IMG/VR virus record: IMGVR_UViG_3300009431_000433
Location: 1-27,826 of that record
Origin: a virus
DNA: 27,826 nt
Direction: 5' to 3' (one strand)
A model generated the notes under the pieces. That model was not told the DNA's origin. It did no database searches and saw nothing but the letters and a program-made list of their open reading frames with translations. Both the position numbers and the translations under genes were made by a program. This document shows, in pieces, positions 1 through 7,139 of the stretch. Each line of letters starts with the position of its first letter. Position 1 is the stretch's first letter.

Positions 1-286
1 CCCCTACACTGGCCCTCACGCTGTCCCACACGCTGGCCCCCATGTCGGCCATAATTTTTTCATTTGTTACAATTGCCCAAGTAAGTCCTTGTGACAATGG
101 AGAGGCACACCACACAATCCGTGGTGCTGACAGTCCAGCAATGCGGTAGGCTTCAATTATTCCCCGTTCTGCTTCTGATCTGTTGGCTGGTTCTGTGGAC
201 AATCCTATCTTTGTCCACCGCTCTACAAACTCAGGAAATCGTGCTTTTTGTTCTTCTGTCAACGACTCTATTTTAATCAACGACAC
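1..286 (-). CDS. DUF6745-like repeat protein, C-terminus cut by window edge
   Basis: The visible 95 codons start at a GTG five bases after AGGAGGT, overlapping the end of the upstream gene. The first ~75 residues contain the run RFPEFVERWTKIGLSTEPANR, with later IIEAYRIAGL and RIVWC-SPLS, which I recognise from memory as the opening of DUF6745 proteins, a family of unknown function found in bacteria, phages and metagenomes. The sequence then enters a repeat of roughly five-residue units (ASVWDSVRASV) and runs off the left edge. Such Ser-Val-Trp/Arg repeats are typical of the family middle, so the full protein is probably several hundred residues. Function is unknown. The family call rests on recall, not a search. 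Confidence 0.72.
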   Translation of the reverse strand, partial: MSLIKIESLTEEQKARFPEFVERWTKIGLSTEPANRSEAERGIIEAYRIAGLSAPRIVWCASPLSQGLTWAIVTNEKIMADMGASVWDSVRASVG

Positions 287-590
287 TTCGCACCTCCTCG
301 TTAAACCAATCATACTCGCGTTGGATTTTAATCTCAAATACACCCCGTGGAAGTGTAATATCTGCGTGCTCCTCGTGTGTTATAGTTGCTGTAGGTGCAT
401 TCACGTTTACAAATAACAACCCTTGCGGCGCTACAAATAATTTGGCGGTAGATGGATCTTTTATGCGGTGTGCGTGTCCAGTTGCCTCGCCTTCTGCCAA
501 TACATTATCAGCCTTTTGTTCAACCCCATCTGGCAATTCAGCCATCGCGATAATTACCACATCTCCTTGCCTCCATATCTCACTTTTCAT
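273..590 (-). CDS. Conserved phage protein of unknown function (ATGHAHRI motif)
   Basis: A 105-residue soluble protein with a compact beta-rich pattern. It has a RQGDVVIIAMAELP start, VLAEGEATGHAHRI in the middle and HEEHADITLPRGVFEIKIQREYDW near the C-terminus. The same combination (QGDV..., EGE-TGHAHR, H--I-LP-G-Y---QREY) recurs in many phage genomes as an uncharacterised protein; this is recall. The two His clusters (GHAH, HEEH) could bind metal, which is inference only. The start follows AGGAGAATAGG. The gene lies between a 37-residue gene and the DUF6745-like gene, whose start it overlaps by 14 bases, so they are co-transcribed. Confidence 0.85.
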   Translation of the reverse strand: MKSEIWRQGDVVIIAMAELPDGVEQKADNVLAEGEATGHAHRIKDPSTAKLFVAPQGLLFVNVNAPTATITHEEHADITLPRGVFEIKIQREYDWFNEEVRSVVD

Positions 591-611
591 CCTATTCTCC
601 TTTCTATTAGT

Positions 612-725
612 TTAAGCTAGGGTAAATATACGCACAGCTTTTTTGATAAATGCCTTGGCTTCCTCCTCTGACATCCGCCCCGCTGCGAACATAGAATCAT
701 ACCCCCAAGCGTACTTAATGTCCAT
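612..725 (-). CDS. Small hypothetical protein, 37 aa
   Basis: The ATG lies inside the last codons of the upstream gene and is preceded by GGGGAAGGTGAAG. The product (MDIKYAWGYDSMFAAGRMSE...) ends in a basic amphipathic helix and a TAA shortly before the ribosome-binding site of the next gene. It fills the only gap between its neighbours, which is the main argument that it is real. No family is recognised. Confidence 0.6.
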   Translation of the reverse strand: MDIKYAWGYDSMFAAGRMSEEEAKAFIKKAVRIFTLA

Positions 726-1008
726 CTTCACCTTCCCCTGTTTTACATGCAAGTACCTTCTGCCACGAATTATAATCCATTTCCATTCCAATCCTATTTT
801 CAGCTATTGCTTCATTTATCTCCTTATGAATCAAATTCTTTATGCGAATGTTAAGCAAGTCCCAATTAGCTACTATGTTAGAAACACAGTCTTCTACAGC
901 ATAGGTTTTCCGACCGAGGCAGTACCTAAACGCCCACACTACCATAGACTCACTTATAGCACCCTTTTTAACAGAACTTATAGCATCCTGTAATTTAAGC
1001 GTCTGCAC
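715..1008 (-). CDS. Conserved phage helical protein, 97 aa
   Basis: The gene starts with GTG after GGGAGCAGGT. The product is mainly alpha-helical and carries VVWAFRYCLGRKTYAVEDCVSNI and a later IHKEINEAIAENRIGMEMDYNSW. The pattern 'RY-LGR-TY---D---I--NW--L----I--EI--A' occurs in many phage hypothetical proteins (recall). No catalytic motif is visible. It overlaps the 37-residue gene downstream and the 127-residue gene upstream, so translation is probably coupled along the run. Confidence 0.82.
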   Translation of the reverse strand: MQTLKLQDAISSVKKGAISESMVVWAFRYCLGRKTYAVEDCVSNIVANWDLLNIRIKNLIHKEINEAIAENRIGMEMDYNSWQKVLACKTGEGEDGH

Positions 1009-1378
1009 ACCTGCTCCCTTCTACTGCAGGTACCTTGTAAGTTTCATCAGAACAACACCATCCATACTGCCACCAAAACTCCTTGGCAGCTTTGCGACAC
1101 GACCTCTTTGTCGGATATGTCGGATGACGTAAGAGTGCGTACCGAGCGGCTTTATTACTATAAAAATGATCAGTAAGCCACCGTATAAACTCAGTTTCTT
1201 GTTCTTTTGTCCACGTTGCTTTGCAGTACCAATCAGGATCTGTCACAAATTCTTCAATGAACTTCTTCGAATGCTTCAGATTAACCATCTGAAACATTTT
1301 CTTTAGTATAACCAGAAGTTCCTTATTTAGGCTTTTCCTAGGTAACTTATTATCTGATTCTTTCTTTGTTACTGACAC
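995..1378 (-). CDS. Hypothetical protein, 127 aa
   Basis: I take the GTG at 1378 as the start because AGGAGGT sits five bases before it. An in-frame GTG at 1420 would lengthen the protein by 14 residues but would overlap the upstream gene and lacks such a site. The protein is basic and aromatic-rich, with FVTDPDWYCKATWTKEQETEF, a Tyr/Lys-rich stretch and FWWQYGWCC near the C-terminus. It looks like a small folded soluble protein. I do not recognise a family. Confidence 0.8.
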   Translation of the reverse strand: MSVTKKESDNKLPRKSLNKELLVILKKMFQMVNLKHSKKFIEEFVTDPDWYCKATWTKEQETEFIRWLTDHFYSNKAARYALLRHPTYPTKRSCRKAAKEFWWQYGWCCSDETYKVPAVEGSRCADA

Positions 1379-1407
1379 TGTTAACCTCCTTTGTTGGATA
1401 GTAGCTT

Positions 1408-1731
1408 CTACTCTTGCCACCCAGGTCCAACCGACTGTTCGTCTGAATGAATCTGAAGCATTTTCATATTATTGACGACCTTATCAAAGTTCTCCTTATC
1501 TAGGAATCGTCCTCCCATAATCTTACATAAAGATGTACAACCTTCTTCTCCTGGAAACGTTTTGCAGTAGTTATAACAATCGTACACCTCTACATCCTGC
1601 ATTGGTGGATACGCCAGCTTAGGCACTTTAACTACTTTGCTTCTAACGCACCCAGGCGTGGCCACAAAGAGGAGCACTCCAAGTAGTACCCACAAAACAT
1701 AGTATAGCCACAACGGAAGTAGCTTATTCAT
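1408..1731 (-). CDS. Lipoprotein-like or membrane-anchored protein with twin CX3C; candidate outer spanin
   Basis: The 107-residue product begins with a long hydrophobic segment (about residues 4-26) ending in ATPGC, a possible but atypical lipobox with Cys28. It continues with a short proline-containing stretch (KVPKLAYPPMQDV). A Cys pair motif follows, C-X3-C then about eight residues and a second C-X3-C. The gene overlaps the preceding 73-residue membrane gene by 8 bases. An exported coiled-coil protein followed by an overlapping small lipoprotein is the usual order of inner and outer spanins, which disrupt the outer membrane at lysis. No holin or endolysin is nearby, and the Cys-rich C-terminus is unusual for a spanin, so this role is inferred. 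It may instead be an unrelated envelope protein. Confidence 0.75.
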   Translation of the reverse strand: MNKLLPLWLYYVLWVLLGVLLFVATPGCVRSKVVKVPKLAYPPMQDVEVYDCYNYCKTFPGEEGCTSLCKIMGGRFLDKENFDKVVNNMKMLQIHSDEQSVGPGWQE

Positions 1732-1945
1732 GCGACAAATCCTCCATCTCTTTTAATCGTGTATTTAGATCATCTAACCTCAGACTCTGATTGAAAACGA
1801 TATGCCCTACCGTTCCAAAAGCTTCGGCATAGGTCTCTAAAACCGTTTCACATTCTTTAAGTCTTTTGGTAGTTTCATAGCTCTTAACTGCCTGTACACC
1901 CACAACTACTGTTAGCAGTACTAGCAGCACTCTAATTACTCTCAT
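1724..1945 (-). CDS. Signal-anchored helical protein; candidate inner spanin
   Basis: The 73-residue product has an N-terminal hydrophobic segment (RVLLVLLTVVVGVQAV, about residues 5-20). The rest is an almost continuous predicted helix with heptad-like spacing (YETTKRLKECETVLETYAEA and LDDLNTRLKEMEDL). This is the architecture of Rz-type inner spanins: one membrane anchor and a periplasmic coiled coil. The start follows TAGGAGGATTC. It sits directly after the secreted protease gene and overlaps the lipoprotein-like gene. It is shorter than most Rz proteins, so the role is a candidate only. Confidence 0.75.
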   Translation of the reverse strand: MRVIRVLLVLLTVVVGVQAVKSYETTKRLKECETVLETYAEAFGTVGHIVFNQSLRLDDLNTRLKEMEDLSHE

Positions 1946-1953
1946 GAATCCTC

Positions 1954-2784
1954 CTAATCTAAACCTGATGTATTAAACATGGCTCCATGCCCCAATGGCC
2001 AAGAGCTATCGAATCTATATGCTTTAAGGACCCCTACAACTACCCCTTGATCTGTTACTATAGGAGAGCCACTCATGCCTGGTTGAAAAAGGGCCGTAAA
2101 AACCGTAATCCTGAAGTTTAGCTCATGTACACCTACTCTAAAAATAGGCTGAATCAGAAGTTCATCTTCCGTAATAGCAACAGCAGCAGTCTTACCTTCT
2201 GTAGCTCTATACCCATGCATTTTCCATACAGCACCGTTAGGGTATGTAGGAAACGGAGAGACGGAGTACAACCATCGGTCATATTCCTGTATTATATCTT
2301 TACCTTTTTTAAACTTACGTAAAGGTAAATTCCCTCTTATCTGAAGCTTAGTTTTATGACGATTTCGTGTCCCTGGTAATCTACATATATCCGTTCCTGT
2401 AGGACAGATATCAGCTAGCTTCAAAGGAGCACTAAAGTATCTCCGACCCTGATACTCATATTCTATACGTGTAGCAGGTTTCTGCTCGGTACGGGTTCTA
2501 TATGCTAGCCCACGCTGGCAACAGTGGCCTGCTGTCCAGACGTAGGATCTACCCTGTCCGTCTTTAGCAACAAAGGCTGAACATACTGCCTGATTATCGT
2601 TATAAATGAGAGCAGTATACTTCTGTACACGGCGTACTCGCGCAGGTGGTTTAGTTGGTCGATAATCAGTCATCTGTATAGGTCCTGCCTGACTAACTGA
2701 GGGAATTAAAAGGATTAAGAATATAATACTAAACTGCTTTAACCTCACCACGATGCCTCTTAGGTATCTCGTAATCATTAGCAT
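1954..2784 (-). CDS. Secreted trypsin-like serine protease (S1/V8-like)
   Basis: The 276-residue protein has a basic N-terminus, a hydrophobic core (SIIFLILLIPSV) and a likely signal-peptidase site after SQA at about residue 33. The chymotrypsin-fold triad is complete: His87 in WTAGHC, Asp132 in GTDICRL, Ser238 in QPGMSGSPIV. Cys68 and Cys88 are placed to form the disulfide that brackets the active His in trypsins. The GxSGSP form resembles V8-type endopeptidases. The protein is predicted to act in the periplasm or outside the cell. It overlaps the MazG-like gene by 7 bases and is followed by a spanin-like pair. A phage-encoded exported trypsin-like protease is uncommon. Substrate unknown; envelope or host proteins are guesses. 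Confidence 0.9.
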   Translation of the reverse strand: MLMITRYLRGIVVRLKQFSIIFLILLIPSVSQAGPIQMTDYRPTKPPARVRRVQKYTALIYNDNQAVCSAFVAKDGQGRSYVWTAGHCCQRGLAYRTRTEQKPATRIEYEYQGRRYFSAPLKLADICPTGTDICRLPGTRNRHKTKLQIRGNLPLRKFKKGKDIIQEYDRWLYSVSPFPTYPNGAVWKMHGYRATEGKTAAVAITEDELLIQPIFRVGVHELNFRITVFTALFQPGMSGSPIVTDQGVVVGVLKAYRFDSSWPLGHGAMFNTSGLD

Positions 2785-3122
2785 ACCTTATCTCCATGAC
2801 GCCTAGTTCTTGTTTTATTATACGCTATTTTTACAGCTAAAGCATCCGCAAGAGGGATGCAAAAAGCAGCAGATAAGTCAAAAATCCTGATTAAAGTGTC
2901 AGCAAGTTCAATAGCAATCCCTTCTGGCTTCTTAGTAATTTCGTCATATTCGATTATATCACATCTGCTTCCATCCCTATATGCCTCCAATGCCTCTGAC
3001 ACCTCTGCATGAACTAAAGCTAAACATTCTGGAAAACTTCGAGAACTCTCCCACCAGCCCTTATCCTGTGCTATACCATGACAGAGATTACAGAATTTCT
3101 CAATCTGTTTCATAGGGTGCAA
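2778..3122 (-). CDS. MazG-like nucleotide pyrophosphohydrolase
   Basis: An all-alpha NTP pyrophosphohydrolase, which splits (d)NTPs to monophosphate and pyrophosphate with Mg2+. The metal-binding pattern EXXE then EXXD is present: Glu40-X2-Glu43 (HAEVSEALEAYRDG) and Glu72-X2-Asp75 (AIELADTLIRIFD), 28 residues apart. At 114 residues it is a single-domain, phage-type member. The TTG at 3122 is chosen because AGGAGG lies six bases before it; an ATG three codons later is the alternative. Phages use such enzymes to alter nucleotide pools or blunt alarmone signals; which applies here cannot be told. Confidence 0.85.
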   Translation of the reverse strand: MHPMKQIEKFCNLCHGIAQDKGWWESSRSFPECLALVHAEVSEALEAYRDGSRCDIIEYDEITKKPEGIAIELADTLIRIFDLSAAFCIPLADALAVKIAYNKTRTRRHGDKVC

Positions 3123-3501
3123 TTCCTTCCTCCTGAAGCTGTTTCCAGGACTTACCCCAATGCTTTAGGGCTTGTAGATTTCTAGTATGCTCCATATGTT
3201 CGACACAGCAGAAAAAGATAGGTAAAAACTCTGTACCTGTGTTTTCTTTGCTCTTATCCTCAGGTAAAGTGTGCCATTTAGGCCATTCTCCGCAGAATTT
3301 ACATATATGAATCATCGGCTTATTTTGCTGTACATAGGGAGTTAATTTAATGACCTCCGCCCCTTCTACCAACAAATCATATTTCCCATCATCGCGTTTC
3401 CGAATCTCGGCGCATCTGGGATTTAGGGGGTGGGACATAAACCACTTCTTCCACTGTTCTAGGTCCTCCCGCCTAGTCATGGGCTTTGAAAATACATACA
3501 T
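3100..3501 (-). CDS. Hypothetical protein with C-X2-C and CC-X2-H metal-binding-like motifs
   Basis: The chosen ATG (3501) follows AAGGAG by seven bases. An upstream in-frame ATG at 3534 has no ribosome-binding site and would overlap the previous small gene. The 133-residue product has an N-terminal aromatic/charged region (RREDLEQWKKWFMSHPLNPR), then ICKFCGEWPKWH and FFCCVEHMEHT, which may together hold a zinc ion. The C-terminus is helical. Family not recognised. It overlaps the start of the MazG-like gene by 23 bases. Confidence 0.8.
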   Translation of the reverse strand: MYVFSKPMTRREDLEQWKKWFMSHPLNPRCAEIRKRDDGKYDLLVEGAEVIKLTPYVQQNKPMIHICKFCGEWPKWHTLPEDKSKENTGTEFLPIFFCCVEHMEHTRNLQALKHWGKSWKQLQEEGIAPYETD

Positions 3502-3515
3502 ATCTATGCTCCTTT

Positions 3516-3659
3516 TCATGAAATAAATTTCCAATATTTGAATAATTCAACGTGGAATTTTATAATCCTGTGCGCGCACTGCCTATTACGAGCTACGGCG
3601 TATACAACATTTAATAGTGTTATAAGAACAGGCGGTAATGGTACCCGAATCTTTTTCAT
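3516..3659 (-). CDS. Small membrane protein, 47 aa
   Basis: The ATG overlaps the stop codon of the upstream small gene (ATGA) and follows AGAGGAATAT. The product has a hydrophobic stretch (VLITLLNVVYAVA, about residues 11-23) flanked by basic residues, then a basic/aromatic tail. One membrane span with a cytoplasmic tail is likely. It ends 15 bases before the chosen start of the next gene. Unknown function. Confidence 0.65.
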   Translation of the reverse strand: MKKIRVPLPPVLITLLNVVYAVARNRQCAHRIIKFHVELFKYWKFIS

Positions 3660-3766
3660 ATATTCCTCTTAAAGGCATCAACTAAAGTTTCTATAATTGC
3701 TGGTAACGCTAGTCCAGCTATGGTAAGTAAATAGTAAACACTCAGGATCTTTAGTATCATCATCAT
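3656..3766 (-). CDS. Small membrane peptide, 36 aa
   Basis: Starts at an ATG that overlaps the RusA stop codon (ATGA), so it is probably translated by re-initiation. The product (MMMILKILSVYYLLTIAGLA...) is one hydrophobic span followed by a short charged tail ending in FKRNI. It overlaps the next small membrane gene by ATGA as well. The exact chaining RusA - 36 aa - 47 aa is the evidence that both are genes. Unknown function. Confidence 0.62.
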   Translation of the reverse strand: MMMILKILSVYYLLTIAGLALPAIIETLVDAFKRNI

Positions 3767-4173
3767 AGTATATCTAAAACCACCCCTTCATTGCCTTTGC
3801 TCTTTCCTTGGTTAATAAATGTAACGCTCTTACCGTGTCCTCCTAAAAGGGTGTCATCAGCAACTACATCAGCTTTCTCTAGTAAGTGCCATAAAGCATC
3901 AATCATACCTGGGGCATCTCTGCGCCTTAGATCAGATGCGGTGTAAGTAATTGTAATGTCTACTGGGGTGGTTATAGTCCTGTAATCTGTAGGTATTTGT
4001 AGTGCAAGCTGCTTTAATGCATCTGTACGCCACTGAACAAATCGCTTATTCGGGTATTTCTGAACAAAGGATCTTCCGCTCTTAGCTACAATAGGCCTTA
4101 ATTGAATAGCATTCTTACCTGAAGGGATCTGTCCTTTAAGCTCTAATCTAAGTCTTTCATGCGTCGTATTCAT
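3763..4173 (-). CDS. rusA: RusA-family Holliday junction resolvase
   Basis: RusA enzymes are homodimeric, Mg2+-dependent nucleases that cut four-way DNA junctions; phages use them to resolve recombination or branched replication products before packaging. The 136-residue product has the early G-IPSGKNA segment and the acidic core RRRDAPGMIDALWHLLEKADVVADDTLL, which supplies the expected catalytic Asp residues. The length fits the family. ATG 4173 follows GGAGGT by five bases; a TTG at 4188 is less likely. It lies just after the AAA+ and RecA genes, a sensible recombination neighbourhood. Confidence 0.9.
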   Translation of the reverse strand: MNTTHERLRLELKGQIPSGKNAIQLRPIVAKSGRSFVQKYPNKRFVQWRTDALKQLALQIPTDYRTITTPVDITITYTASDLRRRDAPGMIDALWHLLEKADVVADDTLLGGHGKSVTFINQGKSKGNEGVVLDIL

Positions 4174-4216
4174 CGAGTACCTCCACAAGGATTCCTTTCA
4201 ATTAGGTTACTATAGA

Positions 4217-5179
4217 TCATAATACAAACCCCATATCATCTTTTCCTACCTCACACATATTAGACTTACGCAATGTCTGCTGTAGTAGTTTATGAACCTC
4301 TGCCGGATCCTCCTTAGCAATCTTGACTCGATAGATCAGTTCATTAATCTGGGCAAAGGATAACCCCTCGACATAGTCGCACAAATCTTCGCAGTGACGT
4401 AGCTTAAGAACAGCCTGTAGTTCTGAAAGAGTAGGATTACCTACATACACCAATTCTTCTATACGTCCAGGCCGCGCAAAAATAGCTTTATCAATAATCT
4501 CTGGTTTATTTGTAGAAGCTAAAATAAGAACACGTTCCCCAACGTTTTCTAATTGACTAAGTAAAGCACCACGAGATGTAAGATCTGACACCGATCCTAA
4601 AAGCTGCTCAAACTCATCTATATATAGGCACTTAAACTGTTCTGTCTTAGCAGGACCATGTATCTGCCACCTCTCAGTTACCCGCCGCACGGACATATGT
4701 TTATATCTGCTTATAATGTGTCGAATCAATGTTGTCTTACCTGTACCAGGAGGTCCGTAGAAAAGTAACGCTCTTCTATAAGGAATACTATGATGTTTAT
4801 AGAGTTCTTGGGATTTCATAAAGACGTCTAGACGGCTAAACATTGCCTTCTGCTCCAACGGAATCAGAATCTCGTGAGGAACTAGCCACTTTGCTCTATC
4901 CAGTTCAGCAAAGAAAATAATAAGTCGTTTAAACAGCTTTGCAGCAATTTTCTCATTCTGGCAAGAAACAAATACTCGATTCTCTACCCCGACATCACCA
5001 CAATAAGTTTTAATGAGAATAGGATCCTCCTTTACTGTAACAATAGTATCCCAAAGCCTTACTGTATCGTCCGCAAGATAAAAACCCGGTACGACCTTAC
5101 TAAGCTGATGATAGGATAAGAATATATTGTTTTTATGTAAGGAAATGTCATAGACATCATTATGTATTGACTGGGGCAT
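4217..5179 (-). CDS. AAA+ ATPase (BCS1/classical AAA-like)
   Basis: A 320-residue protein with one AAA+ module: Walker A GPPGTGKT (142-149), Walker B CLYIDEFE (184-191), sensor-1 Asn in LASTN (224), and the paired arginines in ARPGRIEE (236-239), which mark AAA proteins that work as ring oligomers. The first ~130 residues are a separate domain without a recognised motif. The C-terminus after residue 250 looks like the helical lid. It lacks protease, helicase and clamp-loader signatures. It overlaps the 70-residue gene upstream by 20 bases and is in one run with RecA, so it may remodel a recombination or replication complex. That role is inference. Confidence 0.85.
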   Translation of the reverse strand: MPQSIHNDVYDISLHKNNIFLSYHQLSKVVPGFYLADDTVRLWDTIVTVKEDPILIKTYCGDVGVENRVFVSCQNEKIAAKLFKRLIIFFAELDRAKWLVPHEILIPLEQKAMFSRLDVFMKSQELYKHHSIPYRRALLFYGPPGTGKTTLIRHIISRYKHMSVRRVTERWQIHGPAKTEQFKCLYIDEFEQLLGSVSDLTSRGALLSQLENVGERVLILASTNKPEIIDKAIFARPGRIEELVYVGNPTLSELQAVLKLRHCEDLCDYVEGLSFAQINELIYRVKIAKEDPAEVHKLLQQTLRKSNMCEVGKDDMGFVL

Positions 5180-5372
5180 TATCTTCCTCCATTATATTGT
5201 TTATTATCCTAATCATCTCATTTAACTTATCAACAATCGTAGTTATATTATCGTGAGTTAGGGCTACTTGTTCAACTTCATAATACTGGTCGTATCTATC
5301 CTTTACAACTTTTTCTTCTGTGCTTAAATCCTTACCTCTATGACTATAACGTAGTTCTTCTATATTCCTCAT
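5160..5372 (-). CDS. Small helical protein between RecA and AAA+ genes
   Basis: The 70-residue product is charged in its first half (YSHRGKDLSTEEKVVKDRYDQYY) and carries a coiled-coil-like helix (ITTIVDKLNEMIRIINNIMEE) in its second. It overlaps the RecA gene (ATGA-type, 4 bases) and the AAA+ gene (20 bases). Such overlap suggests balanced synthesis and perhaps a partner or adaptor of one of the two ATPases. No family is recognised. Confidence 0.8.
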   Translation of the reverse strand: MRNIEELRYSHRGKDLSTEEKVVKDRYDQYYEVEQVALTHDNITTIVDKLNEMIRIINNIMEEDNAPVNT

Positions 5373-6364
5373 ATGTCTTCCCCCATAACTGCCCGTTTAA
5401 TGTCGGATAGTGCATCCGCGTTCTTTTTAAGGTAGTTGACTACAGCAGGAGCTCCCTGAAACTTCTCGGCTTTGTAGTAATACCACCCTCCCCTACGCTC
5501 TATTACACCACTACTAGTTGCCGTTTCCATAATATCATTCACCTTATCTGAACCTTTACCATAATAAAGATGATACGTAGTCTCTTGCCAAGGAGCTGCT
5601 ATCTTATTCTTATGTATGCTAGCACGTACCTCCTGACCTACCCGTACCTTACCTTTCATAATCGGTTTACCTCTACCTATACGTATACGCAGATTAGCAT
5701 GATGCTTAAGCGCAAAACCACCGGGCGTAATTTCTGGATTACCATACCCCCCGAACTTAGCGCGTACCTGGTTAAGACACAGCACTGTAGTCTTTGTGTA
5801 GGCAGCAGCTAGAGATATATATTTCATGAACTTAGCTATCATTTTAGGGTGAAGTCCCATATGTTGATCTATAGCCTCACTTTCTGATTCTGCTGCCGTC
5901 ACTAGACCAGCTATCGAGTCTACGACAATAAGACCTACTGTTTCTGACTTAATCAGCTCTATAGTAGCGTCGATAACATGTTCGCCGATCCACAATTCTG
6001 GTGCTAGTAACTGAGAAGTATCTACTCCGAGAAGAGTAGCTAAATCGCTGTTTAGACTACCCTCTGTATCAAAATATGCACACATCATACCTAGTTTCTG
6101 AGCCTCTCGAACTGTTTCTAGGGCAAGAGTAGATTTACCACCGCTTTCTGGACCAAAGATCTCAATAATCTGTCCACGAGGGAAGCCACCTCCCATAATC
6201 TTATCCAGAGACAAGAGGCCTGTAGATATATACTCTCTAGGCGGACGTTTATCTAAAGTGCTCATACTACCTACACCAAACCTTTTTTCAAGTTCTTGTA
6301 AAGATTGATCTAGGCGCTTATCCACTTCTTCAGCTATCTCAGTTACTTCCGCTAAATCGGTCAT
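5369..6364 (-). CDS. recA: RecA-family recombinase
   Basis: RecA coats single-stranded DNA and performs ATP-dependent strand exchange. The 331-residue product shows Walker A GPESGGKST (71-79; classical RecA has GPESSGKT), the catalytic-Glu segment YFDTEG, Walker B LIVVDSIAGL, the loop 1 region following it, the LNQVRAKFG segment and ITPGGFALKHHANLRIRI, all in RecA order. It is close to bacterial RecA in length, though the C-terminal acidic tail is short. Start after AGGAGGATTAATTAT. Phages with their own RecA use it for recombination-driven replication or repair; its partners here may be RusA, the RecB-like nuclease and the DNA polymerase. Confidence 0.95.
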   Translation of the reverse strand: MTDLAEVTEIAEEVDKRLDQSLQELEKRFGVGSMSTLDKRPPREYISTGLLSLDKIMGGGFPRGQIIEIFGPESGGKSTLALETVREAQKLGMMCAYFDTEGSLNSDLATLLGVDTSQLLAPELWIGEHVIDATIELIKSETVGLIVVDSIAGLVTAAESESEAIDQHMGLHPKMIAKFMKYISLAAAYTKTTVLCLNQVRAKFGGYGNPEITPGGFALKHHANLRIRIGRGKPIMKGKVRVGQEVRASIHKNKIAAPWQETTYHLYYGKGSDKVNDIMETATSSGVIERRGGWYYYKAEKFQGAPAVVNYLKKNADALSDIKRAVMGEDI

Positions 6365-6567
6365 ATAATTAATCCTCCTAGCGTGCTTAATGTTTGCTGT
6401 ACGCTACTACTTACTAGCCCTATAGAGGCCCCCGCACCTTGTACACTACTAGTAAACCGTGCCATCAAGCCACTATTCCAGCCTTCCTCTAGTATCCGTA
6501 ACCTATCCTGAGCCGAATACCCGCACTCTTTGTTTACTTTAATCACAAGCGGCGTCTGCAAGTTCAT
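6361..6567 (-). CDS. Hypothetical protein, 68 aa
   Basis: ATG 6567 is chosen because AGGAGG lies six to seven bases before it; the in-frame reading could begin earlier but without a spaced site. The product has a polar N-half with a helix (SAQDRLRILEEGW) and a Ser/Gly/Ala-rich hydrophobic C-half (VQGAGASIGLVSSSVQQTLSTLGGLII) that could insert in membrane or pack in a helix bundle. It overlaps RecA by 4 bases and the upstream zinc-finger gene by 29 bases. Unknown function. Confidence 0.75.
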   Translation of the reverse strand: MNLQTPLVIKVNKECGYSAQDRLRILEEGWNSGLMARFTSSVQGAGASIGLVSSSVQQTLSTLGGLII

Positions 6568-7129
6568 TGACATCCTCCTCCTTCTTATCATCTGCTTCAA
6601 GAAGAGCATTAGTCTGTGCTAAAGCCTGCATCCAGGCCGATCCACGCGAAGTTTCAGGAATATCAACCTTCAGGGTCTTATAGAAAGGCATGATTATCTC
6701 TTTAATTGTCCACGCCATTGGAGAAAGATCTCCCGTAGCATCTGCTACTTGTTCGGACAACATGATATACTTCATAATAAAATCAACAGCCTCTCTACTC
6801 TTTGCAACCTTCTGAAGAGCCCCTCCATCATCTTTCTTTATCGTAGCTAAGAAGCTGTTCAAACCGTTCGAGGCCGTTTGCCTATTCTTAGTAGTTCCGA
6901 GAGAATGATACGCTCCAATAGGATCTCTCGGATGCTTAGCAAGAGCAGTAGTAAACGCAGCCACCTTAGCAGCATGCTTCATCTTTCTCGGAGTTACCTT
7001 CTCCTTAGCTTTTGCCTTCAACCGCTTCTTGCATACTCGGCAAACGTTCTGCTTTTTATCCTCATTACCTTTATCATAGGCAAATGCGGACAGCTCTTTA
7101 CGTTTCTTGCAGTGACTGCACTGTTTCAT
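6539..7129 (-). CDS. Zinc-finger protein of unknown function
   Basis: The 196-residue product starts with a four-Cys finger: CSHCKKRKELSAF and then CRVCKKRLKAKAK, a layout common in phage proteins with an N-terminal Zn module. A very basic linker follows (KEKVTPRKMKHAAK) and then a helical C-terminal domain of about 130 residues. No HNH or nuclease residues are seen after the finger. The basic stretch suggests nucleic-acid binding. Starts after AAGGAGTAACTA. Confidence 0.82.
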   Translation of the reverse strand: MKQCSHCKKRKELSAFAYDKGNEDKKQNVCRVCKKRLKAKAKEKVTPRKMKHAAKVAAFTTALAKHPRDPIGAYHSLGTTKNRQTASNGLNSFLATIKKDDGGALQKVAKSREAVDFIMKYIMLSEQVADATGDLSPMAWTIKEIIMPFYKTLKVDIPETSRGSAWMQALAQTNALLEADDKKEEDVNELADAACD

Positions 7130-7139
7130 TAGTTACTCC

